Below are positions 1 through 7,417 of a DNA stretch of 64,000 nt, in pieces. Source of the stretch: JAFGPL01 sp963781805 (lineage in GTDB: Bacteria; Bacteroidota; Bacteroidia; Bacteroidales; UBA10428); the NCBI GenBank assembly GCA_963781805.1, contig CAWAHF010000004.1:1178001-1242000 (forward strand), in the 5' to 3' direction. The translations under genes were made by a program, and so were the position numbers. The number at the start of each line of letters is the position of its first letter. Within the stretch, counting starts at the first letter, position 1. The notes beneath the pieces are model-generated. The model was not told where the DNA came from. It did not search any database and was given only the letters and a program-made list of their open reading frames with translations.

Positions 1-425
1 GGCAACAAAAAGTAGCCGACTGGGGAAGTTGCGATGCATTATCTAAAATATATACAAAGATACTGGAAATAATTCCTGATAACGTACTGGTACAACTCAG
101 ACAATGGAACAAATCGGTAAACCCATGGGACAGAAGACAATCGGTTGTTAGCCTGTTGTACTACAGCAGAACGAAAAAGGTATTATTACCCTATGATACA
201 ATTATCCAGTTGATAGCCAATTTGCTTGAAGACGAAGAATACTATGTTCAAAAAGCAGTCGGATGGTCATTAAGAGAGTTATATCATGTTTATCCATTAG
301 AAACATTGCACTATTTAAATGAAAATTTCCAAAAGGTATCGGCAACAGCTTTTGCTGCAGCAACGGAAAAATTGAAAAAAGAGGATAAAGAGAAATTAAA
401 AATGAGAAGAAAGAACAGACGGTAA
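1..425 (+). CDS. DNA alkylation repair protein, AlkD-like (C-terminal part)
   Basis: The reading frame is open from the window edge (first full codon at base 3) to TAA at 423-425, so the 5' end lies outside. The visible ~140 residues are all-helical and read like the end of the HEAT-repeat AlkD family, which removes bulky or cationic alkylated bases: a Trp-rich helix (QWNKSVNPWDRRQSVVSLL), then helices around EYYVQKAVGWSLRELYHVYP, and a Lys/Arg-rich tail. The internal TTG at 156 is not the real start, because the homologous-looking protein continues upstream of it. No partner gene is visible. Family assignment rests on motif memory only. Confidence 0.75.
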   Translation, partial: QQKVADWGSCDALSKIYTKILEIIPDNVLVQLRQWNKSVNPWDRRQSVVSLLYYSRTKKVLLPYDTIIQLIANLLEDEEYYVQKAVGWSLRELYHVYPLETLHYLNENFQKVSATAFAAATEKLKKEDKEKLKMRRKNRR

Positions 426-496
426 GTATCGTATCTGCCTGCCCATTATATTAATACCGGGAGCGCCTTTACAAAACACGTGCCTTCTGTAACGTG

Positions 497-561
497 TTAT
501 AATCCATTGTAAATTAAAACTAACCTCTTATTACCTTTTCTTAAATTTTCGTAAATTGGTG
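497..561 (+). repeat. Dispersed ~60 bp A/T-rich repeat, copy A
   Basis: Contains TAATCCATTGTAAATTAAAA followed by an ACCT block and ends in TTTTCGTAAATTGG. Its first 30 bases match copy B at 2270 almost exactly, and its tail matches copies C, D and E. It lies in the gap upstream of the antiporter gene. The tail TAAATTGG resembles a Bacteroidota -7 element (TAnnTTTG), so the repeat may carry a promoter; that part is inference. Confidence 0.6.
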
Positions 562-787
562 ACAAAAAAGAAAAAATATATTTGATAAAATGCTTCTGAA
601 TTTATAATTCAGCTGATTTGTAACAAAAGAATTAAACATTTGGATATAGAGTAGTTAGGATGCACTCTGAACCGATTAAGTCTTTAAATCTAAGAATAAA
701 ATTTAGAGGAGATTGAAATTTTTTAATTTTACATTTACTCAGGATTTAGACATCGACAAGAATATGTAAGAAAATAAATAAAAAATT

Positions 788-1996
788 ATGAATGTGATTT
801 TGAGTATTGGAATTTTAATATTCACCGGCTATATACTGGGAGAATTAGCCGAAAAAATAAAATTACCAAAAATATCAGGTTATATTTTGGCCGGCATTGT
901 ATTAAATCCTGACTTAGTAGGAATTATGTCAAATAAGTTTGTTGATCATACAGATCCATTGTTAGCTGTTTCATTATCTTTTATTACCTTTTCAATAGGA
1001 GGTTCATTATCGGCGGATAAAATAAGAGCTACAGGTAAAAAAGTTATAACACTAACCATTTTAGAATCTTTATTTGCCTTTATTTTTGTATTCCTGTTTC
1101 TGTTTTTAAGTCTCTATTATTTCATTCATATTTTCGATTCAGTATATGTAATAATAGCTGTTAGTCTTGTGCTTGGTTCGTTAGCTGCACCAACAGATCC
1201 ATCTGCAACATTAGCAGTAATACATGAATACAAAGCCAGGGGTGAAGTAAGTTCAACCATTTTAGAAATAGCAGTATTTGATGATATTGTAGGTATAACT
1301 ATTTACACGTTAGTTACTGCATTTGCAGCATTTATTTTAGGAAAGACAGATTTAAATTTTGGTAAAACACTGTTGGAATTAGGTCAAGGTATAGGCGGAG
1401 CTATTGTTGTAGGCGGAATTATGGGATTATTATTCAATTTCATAATAAAATTATTTAAAAAACAACGGGAAGGCTCATTAATTGTCTTAACCCTTGGCTT
1501 AATATTATTAAGCTATGGAATCTCAGAATATCTGGGGTTCGAACCACTACTTTCTGCAATAACATTAGGAGCTGTAGTTTCAAATTTTAATCCTATATCC
1601 GATAAAATATTTAAACTTATAGAACGCTATACGGATGAATTGATTTTTGTGATATTCTTTGCTTTATCCGGGTTACACCTACAGTTATCTTCTATAACTG
1701 GCAGTTATTTACTGATAATTATATATATTGTTGCAAGAATGATAGGTAAATTCTCGGGTATTTATGCAGGTTCAATGATGTACAATACAAATCCAAAAGT
1801 AAAGAAATATACTGCCGGAGGACTAATTCCTCAAGGAGGTATTGTGATAGGGTTGGCGCTTATACTTACAAAAGATCCTGTTTATAAAGAAACGGCTTCT
1901 ATGATTATAGGTATCGTAATAGGCGCAGTTTTGATACATGAAATTATTGGACCAATATTTTCTAAATTATCTCTTAAAAAAGCAGGGGAATTATAG
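788..1996 (+). CDS. Cation:proton antiporter (CPA2 / Na_H_Exchanger family)
   Basis: A 402-residue integral membrane protein with about 12 hydrophobic segments and almost no soluble part. It starts directly in a membrane helix. The motif EIAVFDDIVGI (about residues 157-167) holds the paired acidic residues that bind the ion in CPA2-type exchangers, and the half-helix SLAAPTDPSATLAV precedes it. The length fits an exchanger core without the C-terminal RCK/TrkA-N domain of Kef proteins. It likely trades Na+ or K+ for H+ across the inner membrane. It stands alone, with >300 bp gaps on both sides, so it is probably monocistronic. The ion specificity cannot be told from sequence. Confidence 0.88.
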   Translation: MNVILSIGILIFTGYILGELAEKIKLPKISGYILAGIVLNPDLVGIMSNKFVDHTDPLLAVSLSFITFSIGGSLSADKIRATGKKVITLTILESLFAFIFVFLFLFLSLYYFIHIFDSVYVIIAVSLVLGSLAAPTDPSATLAVIHEYKARGEVSSTILEIAVFDDIVGITIYTLVTAFAAFILGKTDLNFGKTLLELGQGIGGAIVVGGIMGLLFNFIIKLFKKQREGSLIVLTLGLILLSYGISEYLGFEPLLSAITLGAVVSNFNPISDKIFKLIERYTDELIFVIFFALSGLHLQLSSITGSYLLIIIYIVARMIGKFSGIYAGSMMYNTNPKVKKYTAGGLIPQGGIVIGLALILTKDPVYKETASMIIGIVIGAVLIHEIIGPIFSKLSLKKAGEL

Positions 1997-2269
1997 TTAA
2001 TAAATTACTAATGCGAATTAAAGGTCGAAATCAAATATTATGGACTTTGTCTTTGTGAATCTTTGTGTTTTAGTGTCATAGTGGCAAAAGGAAGATAGCC
2101 ACAAAAGCACTAAGTATCCCTAAGGCAGGTTTGCAAAATACTGATTACTAATTATATATTTTAATAAGTTTTAACCCTTAATTCGCATTACTTTACTAAA
2201 ATTCAAATAAGTCCTAATGAAATGATTTTTACGACTAGTGTAAAACTTTAAATGACTCCTGTCCTTAAT

Positions 2270-2334
2270 TATAATCCATTGTAAATTAAAACTTACCTGT
2301 AATTGCCCTTTTATTAATTTTTGTAAATTGCTGA
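2270..2334 (+). repeat. Dispersed ~60 bp A/T-rich repeat, copy B
   Basis: Nearly identical to copy A over TTATAATCCATTGTAAATTA and the following AAAACTTACCT, and identical in its tail TTTTTGTAAATTGCTG to copy D at 8780-8795. Unlike the other copies it does not sit upstream of a same-strand gene: the next gene, at 2619, is on the minus strand. Confidence 0.6.
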
Positions 2335-2363
2335 TTATTTGAATAACCAGATGAACACAAAAA

Positions 2364-2421
2364 CCTGCCTAAAATCGGCAGGCCTTGCTCCGCCGAAGCT
2401 TCGCGAAGGCGATGCAGGCAG
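2364..2421. repeat. GC-rich double hairpin
   Basis: CTGCC/GGCAGG arms sit near the left end and CGCCGAAGC/GCGAAGGCG arms follow, closed by GCAGGCAG at the right end. The element is far more GC-rich than its surroundings and has no coding potential. Confidence 0.5.
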
Positions 2422-2568
2422 ATATAAATACAAAAGTATTTGTCATACAAGACATAAAATAAACACTGAATGGAGTTCGAAAATTAAAAGACAGTTTTCA
2501 ATAAATCAATAACTAAAACTATATGTGTAATGTATGTATTTTTAGAGAAAATGGTAAGTATATTTGGA

Positions 2569-2579
2569 TGTTGGCGGTA
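2569..2579 (+). repeat. Inverted repeat, left copy (TGTTGGCGGTA)
   Basis: TGTTGGCGGTA here is the exact reverse complement of TACCGCCAACA at 3849-3859. With neighbouring bases the match extends to about 16-17 positions with one or two differences (AGCA before the TACC on the outward strand). The two copies bracket the HxlR/NTF2/TfoX block, each lying just beyond the 3' end of the outermost gene. Confidence 0.55.
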
Positions 2580-2618
2580 ATGCTAAGTGCACCATAGAAA
2601 GTTCGACTATAGAAATTA

Positions 2619-3026
2619 TTATTTGACTTGTTCTTTTAATTTTATGGTTAATTTTTTTATGACAGCAGTTTTATTTTTCTGGATTTTTTGACCCAATTCT
2701 TTGCGTGGACAATTTACATTATACTTTGCTCCCCAATCCATAATTTCAATAACAATAGGTAGCAAATCAGCTCCTTTTTGAGTAAGACTATAAATAAATT
2801 TGGACTTGTTGACAGGTGACACATCTTTCCTCAAAATATTTTCAGCTTCCAGTATATTTAAACGATTAGCAAGAATATTCGTGGATATTTTTTCTTCAGA
2901 TTCCAAAAACTCACTGTACGATACCTTACCTCTTAGCATCACATCTCTGATTATCAACAACGACCATTTGTCACCAAAAACATCTAGTGAACAGCTTATA
3001 GGGCAATCTGACCTTGATTTTTCCAT
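2619..3026 (-). CDS. HxlR/DUF24-family winged-helix transcriptional regulator
   Basis: A 135-residue single-domain regulator. It has the hallmark HxlR order: N-terminal cysteines (CPISCSLDVFGDKWSLLIIRD), a recognition region YSEFLESEEKISTNILANRL, and the wing SKFIYSLTQKGADLLPIV. Members bind short palindromes as dimers and often sense quinones, aldehydes or oxidation through the N-terminal Cys. It is divergently transcribed from the gene at 3111, and two near-identical 19-bp palindromic sites lie in the 84-bp gap, so autoregulation and control of the neighbour are likely. The inducer is unknown. Confidence 0.9.
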   Translation of the reverse strand: MEKSRSDCPISCSLDVFGDKWSLLIIRDVMLRGKVSYSEFLESEEKISTNILANRLNILEAENILRKDVSPVNKSKFIYSLTQKGADLLPIVIEIMDWGAKYNVNCPRKELGQKIQKNKTAVIKKLTIKLKEQVK

Positions 3027-3041
3027 AATATTTTTTTAAAA

Positions 3042-3093
3042 GTACTTGCATTTTGCAATATCATTATTATTTTTGTACTTGCAAAATGCAATA
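3042..3093 (+). promoter_or_regulatory. Paired HxlR operators overlapping a TTG-N19-TAnnTTTG promoter
   Basis: GTACTTGCATTTTGCAATA (3042-3060) and GTACTTGCAAAATGCAATA (3075-3093) differ only at their centre; both contain TTGCA-N3-TGCAA, and their starts are 33 bp apart, about three helical turns. For the gene at 3111 a Bacteroidota promoter fits exactly: TTG at 3046-3048, a 19-bp spacer, and TATTTTTG at 3068-3075. The first palindrome covers the -33 element and the second begins at the end of the -7 element, a layout that suits repression. Confidence 0.75.
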
Positions 3094-3110
3094 ACAAAAA
3101 TAACAAAAAG

Positions 3111-3485
3111 ATGGAAAATTCAATACAAGAATTGCTTGAAACCTACTATAAGGGATTCGCAGAAAAAGCAAATTGGGAAAGTGTCATCGCTGACGATTTT
3201 TATTATATTGGCGGTGATATGACTAAAACTGAACCATTAATCGGAAAACAAGCCTACATCGAAGTTATCAAACGTTTTTCACAAGTCTTTACAGCAATGC
3301 GGATAAAGGAAATGATAATTCAGGGTGACAAGGCTTGTATTATAGGAAATTATGATTTAAGATTTCCGAACGGACACGAGCAGAATGGAAATGTAGCCGA
3401 ACTTTGGATGGCCAAGAATGGTAAATTGCAATCATTGACAATTTATTTTGATACATTGACTTTTGCCAATAATACGAGAAGATAA
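3111..3485 (+). CDS. SnoaL-like / NTF2-fold protein
   Basis: 124 residues with the alpha-helix-first, curved-sheet pattern of the NTF2-like superfamily: an initial helix ELLETYYKGFAEKANWESVIADDFYY, then IGKQAYIEVIKRFSQVF, and a final strand pair with WMAKNGKLQSLTIYFD. Such proteins are small pocket enzymes or ligand binders; the catalytic residues are not conserved enough to name a reaction. It is the first gene downstream of the HxlR-controlled promoter and lies 5 bp ahead of the TfoX-like gene, so the two are almost certainly co-transcribed. A detoxification or stress role is a guess from the regulator type. Confidence 0.75.
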   Translation: MENSIQELLETYYKGFAEKANWESVIADDFYYIGGDMTKTEPLIGKQAYIEVIKRFSQVFTAMRIKEMIIQGDKACIIGNYDLRFPNGHEQNGNVAELWMAKNGKLQSLTIYFDTLTFANNTRR

Positions 3486-3490
3486 CTTGG

Positions 3491-3835
3491 ATGGCTTACA
3501 ATACAGAACTTGCCCATAGAATACGAGAATATTTAAGTTGTATTCCTTCGATTAAAGTTGAAGAAAAGAAAATGTTTGGCGGATTAGCATTTATGATTAA
3601 TGGAAAAATGTGTGTCAATGTGAGTGGAGAAAATCTGATGTGCCGTTTTGACCCAGTACAGACAGAAGAACTTGAAGAAAGAAACGGTTTTTTGCCAATG
3701 ATAATGAAAGGCAAAAAATATAAGGGCTATTGTTATGTTGAGCCTTTTGGTTTTACTGACAAGAAAGACTTTGAGTATTGGGTGAATTTGTGTTTAAACT
3801 ATAATGATAAGGCAAAATATCATAGAAATAACTAA
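3491..3835 (+). CDS. TfoX/Sxy N-terminal domain protein
   Basis: 114 residues matching the stand-alone TfoX N-terminal domain: LAHRIREYLSCIPSIKVEEKKMFGGLAFMINGKMCVNVSGENLMCRF, with the typical KKMFGG and GKMC motifs, ending in a YCYVEPFGFTDKKDFEYWV segment. The C-terminal helix-hairpin domain of full Sxy competence activators is absent. In other Bacteroidota such short forms sit in mobile or accessory places and have no proven role. It follows the NTF2-like gene by 5 bp and ends just before the attC-like hairpin. Confidence 0.88.
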   Translation: MAYNTELAHRIREYLSCIPSIKVEEKKMFGGLAFMINGKMCVNVSGENLMCRFDPVQTEELEERNGFLPMIMKGKKYKGYCYVEPFGFTDKKDFEYWVNLCLNYNDKAKYHRNN

Positions 3836-3848
3836 AAACAAAAGCACA

Positions 3849-3859
3849 TACCGCCAACA
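3849..3859 (-). repeat. Inverted repeat, right copy (TACCGCCAACA)
   Basis: Exact inverted partner of 2569-2579. It begins 14 bp after the TfoX-like stop codon and leads directly into the attC-like hairpin. Confidence 0.55.
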
Positions 3860-3983
3860 CATGGTATAGTGCATGCGGGTTTCAGAGGTTTTCGAAGGTT
3901 AGTAGCTCGTAAAAAAAGTCGGTGTAAACTGATAGAAAGTCGCTTCGTAATCCCGCACGACACCATACCATAAAACGTTAGAT
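3860..3983 (+). repeat. attC-like long imperfect hairpin
   Basis: ATGGTAT (3861-3867) pairs with ATACCAT (3965-3971) and GCGGG (3875-3879) with CCCGC (3952-3956), with partly pairing bases between; the ~70-bp inner part is unpaired or weakly paired. The right flank ends in GTTAGAT (3977-3983), which fits the integron core GTTRRRY, and the left flank has CGCCAAC. The inner segments TAGTAG and GATAGAAAGTCGC recur in the element at 6799. No integron integrase gene is in the window. Confidence 0.5.
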
Positions 3984-4013
3984 GTAATGTATAACAAAGA
4001 GCCATAACATTCT

Positions 4014-4551
4014 ATGAAATACTATTTTGATATAATTAGATTTTTCGTTTTAATAATAATTGTACAGTTTGGATTTCAAAACCAAATTCAAGCTCAGAAT
4101 ATTTTAACCTATTTTCCTGACTCAACCTGGATAAAGTGTGATTCAATGGAATCTCTTGGGTATGATTCCAGGAAAATTGAAAAAGCAATACAGTTTGCTA
4201 TTGATAGCACAAATACTACAGGACTTTTAGTAGCGGTTGATGGTAAAATCTTGTTTGATTATGGAGATATTGAAGAATTAAGCTATATCGCTTCGTGTCG
4301 GAAAAGTATTTTATCGATGATGTATGGTAAGTACGTAAAAAATGGAACAATTGAACTTGATAAAACGCTTAATGATTTGGGAGTTGATGATATTAATGGA
4401 TTACTCCCTATTGAACGTCAGGCAACAATTAGAGATTTATTAACAGCAAGATCTGGGGTATATCATCCAAGATCTATTGATGGAGATGATATAGAATATG
4501 CTCCTAAAAGGGGTTCAGTTGAACCTGGAAGTTTTTTTTTATATAATAATT
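4014..4551 (+). pseudogene. Serine hydrolase (beta-lactamase family), N-terminal fragment cut by IS
   Basis: The N-terminal 179 residues of a secreted class C beta-lactamase/penicillin-binding-type serine hydrolase. Residues 1-28 form a signal peptide ending in QAQ. The catalytic SxxK is SCRK (Ser94-Lys97), followed by IELDKTLNDLGV and ATIRDLLTARSGV, both typical. The gene is broken inside the YxN motif: YNN is the last sequence before the IS, and the frame resumes as YNNWDFNA at 5984. Removing the IS and one target copy restores the frame across the junction. The fragment as it stands reads nine nucleotides into the IS and stops, so it lacks the YxN-following half and should be inactive. Confidence 0.9.
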
Positions 4552-5983
4552 CACTATTAACCGACTAAACTCGGTATTTTAATATTTTTGTTTCACAAGC
4601 CCCGTAAATAGTACATTTTATCTTTAAAGTTAAATCAGACCCCACCCCAATTTATTGATAATTGACCCGGTGGACTGTAGTTTTGCTTGCTGAACATGCG
4701 GTTTTTACCACGCAACAGTTGATTTAAATCAAGCATACTTATTAGGTGAATTCTAACCAAAGACGCCACTACAGAGAATGCCTTCTTTACGTCGGCTATT
4801 TTCTGAATAACAGTGAGCAGCAATTGGGCTATCAGTGTACACCAAACCTGAGTGTAAATGGCATTCACATTTTCTCCATAGAAATAATGAAGCTGAAAGT
4901 TCTGTTTCATTTTCTTGAACAGTAGTTCGATGCCCCAGCGTTTTTTATACAGGAAAGCCACTTCTTCCGCTGTAATGTCGAAATTATTAGTCAGAAACTC
5001 GTAATACCGGTTCTTTTCGTCTTGGTAACAAACCTTCCTCAACCGTATCTTTCGGGTAACCTTTGTTTGCTTTTTGCCATTTTCGTCTTCCGGATTGTAT
5101 TCGAGTTCAATAATTTCATCACTAAGCACCTTAGCTTGTCCTCTTTTTCGATAATGCTTACGAAGTTCCTCGACAACCGTATAAACGGCATTCTTTTTTA
5201 GACGTGTGACAAAATAAACCTGTTGCTTGGTCCATAAAGCAAACTGATGGTAATAATTGTAAGCCCTGTCGAAAACAATCATGCTGTGCGATATTAATTC
5301 CAGACTTTTTAAAAAGTTCTTGTCGTGAACCTTTGCTGCAGTTATTTTTACGAAACGACCCACAGATTGAACCGCATCGATTAACATGTGTACTTTTAAG
5401 CCTCCTTTTTTCTTGCCATCGCCTTTGGGATTACGACCTACGCCTTTGAGTATATCGCTGAATAACCGGATTGTGGTAGAATCGATGAGCAATACTTCTT
5501 TAAAGGTTAACCCGTAAGTTCGGCTGTCCGATAAAAAAGATTGATACTTTTTCACCAAAGCAAAGTACAAATCCTCGAAAAAACCATGATCCCGGTTACG
5601 CAAACCATCGCTTGCCGTACTTTTGGCTGGAGCTTTGGACAGACCTAAGTGATTTAACTTACCTCCTAAAGCCCTAAGGCCTTCGCATATCTCTGTCATG
5701 GAATCACAGCGGCTAAAGATACCAAAGAGCATGGTGACAAGGTGTGTCCTGGTCTTAAAGGCCTTGTAATAGTGGTCGCTCTGGTGCTTGTTTATTAAGC
5801 TTTGTATGTTTACTGCTTCAGTCAATTTCAATATTTGTTTCAAGATCGGCTGTCCGACAAAACGAATCTCTTTATCTTTGCTCATGTCGTTGTTTTTTTG
5901 TGGTAAAACAAACATACGACATTGGGCGAAACCGTTTTTGGGAGTAGCCCTCTTTTTATTAATATTTTAATCGGTCACTAGTG
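4552..5983 (-). mobile_element. Complete IS4-family insertion sequence with 9-bp target duplication
   Basis: 1432 bp. The direct repeats ATAATAATT lie at 4543-4551 and 5984-5992. The ends are imperfect inverted repeats: left CACTATTAACCGACTAAA, right (reverse complement) CACTAGTGACCGATTAAA, both starting CACTA. One transposase gene fills it, read toward the left end. A 9-bp duplication is within the range for IS4-family elements. Both ends and the duplication are intact, so it appears complete and fairly recent. Only one copy is present in the window. Confidence 0.93.
4635..5915 (-). CDS. IS4-family DDE transposase
   Basis: 426 residues. An N-terminal DUF4372-like region (about 15-90) precedes an RNase H-fold DDE catalytic core. 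The triad can be placed: Asp145 in LLIDSTT, Asp216 in IVFDRAYNYY, Glu330 in the IS4 signature Y-2-R-3-E-6-K (YKKRWGIELLFKKMK). A beta-rich insertion lies between the second Asp and the Glu, as in the family. The frame is uninterrupted, so the enzyme is likely active. The ATG at 5885 (MSKDKE) is an alternative start that removes ten residues; family members usually begin shortly before the GQPILKQ segment, which both starts allow. Confidence 0.94.
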   Translation of the reverse strand: MFVLPQKNNDMSKDKEIRFVGQPILKQILKLTEAVNIQSLINKHQSDHYYKAFKTRTHLVTMLFGIFSRCDSMTEICEGLRALGGKLNHLGLSKAPAKSTASDGLRNRDHGFFEDLYFALVKKYQSFLSDSRTYGLTFKEVLLIDSTTIRLFSDILKGVGRNPKGDGKKKGGLKVHMLIDAVQSVGRFVKITAAKVHDKNFLKSLELISHSMIVFDRAYNYYHQFALWTKQQVYFVTRLKKNAVYTVVEELRKHYRKRGQAKVLSDEIIELEYNPEDENGKKQTKVTRKIRLRKVCYQDEKNRYYEFLTNNFDITAEEVAFLYKKRWGIELLFKKMKQNFQLHYFYGENVNAIYTQVWCTLIAQLLLTVIQKIADVKKAFSVVASLVRIHLISMLDLNQLLRGKNRMFSKQNYSPPGQLSINWGGV

Positions 5984-6764
5984 ATAATAATTGGGATTTT
6001 AATGCAGCGGGGGGAATTTTTGAACAACTCACAAATAAAAACATATACGAAACTTTCGAGCAAGATATTGCTATTCCAATACAGATGCAGGATTTTAAAC
6101 TCGAAAAACAACAAAAAAGTGGAGATTCAACAAAATCAAAATACCTGGCTTATCATTTCTGGTTATCAACAAGGGATATGGCTAGATTGGGCTTATTAAT
6201 GATGAATAAAGGAAATTGGAATGGTCAACAGATTATTCCTGTAGATTGGGTTGAATTAACAACAAGTACTGTTACTTCTTCTTCAGAAATAAATCCTGCT
6301 TTTAAACGTGATTGGAACCTTGCTTATGGATATTTGTGGTGGATTTGGAAAGATAATAATGGGATTTTTAAAGGTGCTTATTATGCAAGTGGAGCTTATG
6401 GACAATATTTATTGATAATTCCTGAATTGAAGATGGTGATTTCACTTAAGACTAAATATGCTTACAGAAGGAAAACAAACTTTCCTATATTTAGAGAATT
6501 AGTATATAAGATTGTGGATTCAAAAAAATAAATGATAAAAAAGTTACATTGCCTAACCCAGGTTCAGAATATATTGATATAAGCAGTGATTTTGATATTG
6601 ATATGATTCGAATTTTTGATATTACCGGCAGATTGGTTTATAAAAAAGAAAGTTTAACGCAAACGAAAATAAAAATTTCAACAGAGAATTTTCAACCAGG
6701 CATGTATTTGATTTATTTAACATCAGAAAACATAAATTCTGTTGTTAAGCTAACAAAGAAATAA
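5984..6764 (+). pseudogene. Serine hydrolase C-terminal fragment plus frameshifted T9SS tail
   Basis: The continuation of the interrupted serine hydrolase. From the second target copy it reads YNNWDFNAAGGIFEQL, then FWLSTRDMARLGLLMMNKGNW, and ends at TAA 6529-6531. A T9SS type A sorting domain (LPNPGSEYIDIS, MIRIFDITGRLVYKK, FQPGMYLIYLTSE, VVKLTKK) follows immediately in another frame up to 6764. The frames would join as VDSKKINDKKVTLPNPG if the run of seven A's at 6522-6528 had eight. The intact ancestor would have been about 435 residues with signal peptide, hydrolase domain and T9SS tail, hence exported to the cell surface. Confidence 0.88.
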
Positions 6765-6798
6765 AGTATCTGATTTATCAGATTATAAAAGTCATTTA

Positions 6799-6902
6799 TG
6801 GTTGCCAGGCAATGCATAGCCAAAAAGGGGTTTTAGTGGTATACGAAGCGTAGTAGTCCACTTCAGTTTTTTTGTACCTTGATAGGAAATCGCCAGCAAC
6901 CA
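6799..6902 (+). repeat. attC-like imperfect hairpin, second copy
   Basis: TGGTTGC (6799-6805) pairs with GCAACCA (6896-6902). The inner part contains GTAGTAG and GATAGGAAATCGC at the same relative positions as TAGTAG and GATAGAAAGTCGC in the element at 3860, so the two appear to be diverged members of one family. It follows the end of the hydrolase pseudogene by 35 bp. Confidence 0.45.
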
Positions 6903-7069
6903 CCTACTTTTCATAATTGTCACGTAGGGTATAAAATAAAGCTCACTACAAAATTTAAATTACACATGTAAAATGGTAATTTTGTAAATATGAATCATGC
7001 TTATGATAAAGGATTTAAAAGTGAATAATTTATATTGATATGTTTTATAACAATTAAAAATCTAAAAAA

Positions 7070-7417
7070 ATGGAACCAAAAAAAATGATTAACCCATGTC
7101 TGATGATTATCGTATTATTAGCAGTATTATCAAGCTGTGAGAAGGATGAAGTATATACTGGTAGTTTGAAAGTTACTTATGCTAATCATCCAGCGGATTT
7201 AATAGTACTTGTTTGTCCTTCAGATAATCCTGAAATAGCCATTACTGATTGGTTAACACCCTTAAACAATGGAACATATACACTTGAATTAAATATGGGA
7301 AATTATATTTTGATAAGTTCCAGTACTACTTTTTTCCCTAAAGTTGGATTTCAAATAAAAGCAGGAAAAACAACTGAAATCATTTTTGATGCTGGCAATA
7401 CAGGGCATGTTCAATGA
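7070..7417 (+). CDS. Small lipoprotein of unknown function
   Basis: 115 residues. A signal sequence ends in the lipobox LSSC (Cys at about residue 24), followed by EKDE. The mature part is beta-rich: GSLKVTYANHP, then NNGTYTLELNMGNYILI and FQIKAGKTTEIIFD. This resembles a single carboxypeptidase-regulatory/transthyretin-like sandwich, as found in many Bacteroidota lipoproteins, but no specific family is recognised. It is not in an operon. Expected location: outer or inner membrane leaflet facing the periplasm. Confidence 0.7.
   Translation: MEPKKMINPCLMIIVLLAVLSSCEKDEVYTGSLKVTYANHPADLIVLVCPSDNPEIAITDWLTPLNNGTYTLELNMGNYILISSSTTFFPKVGFQIKAGKTTEIIFDAGNTGHVQ

Larger units (their letters stand above)
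1997..2568. other. Gene-free stretch with degenerate repeats
   Basis: No credible gene in 570 bp. It contains a 'tttgtgttttagtgtcatagtggcaaa' type sequence (about 2050-2090) that recurs in related form near 16915-16945, repeat copy B, and a GC-rich hairpin at 2364-2421. These are the kind of dispersed noncoding repeats common between Bacteroidota genes. Confidence 0.6.

Noticed and set aside
1536..1548. GGTTCGAACC resembling a tRNA T-loop
   Set aside because: It lies inside the antiporter coding frame and no acceptor stem or anticodon arm can be drawn around it.
3860..6902. A true integron cassette array
   Set aside because: No integrase gene, no attI, core sites only partly fit the consensus and genes are in mixed orientation; kept only as attC-like hairpins.
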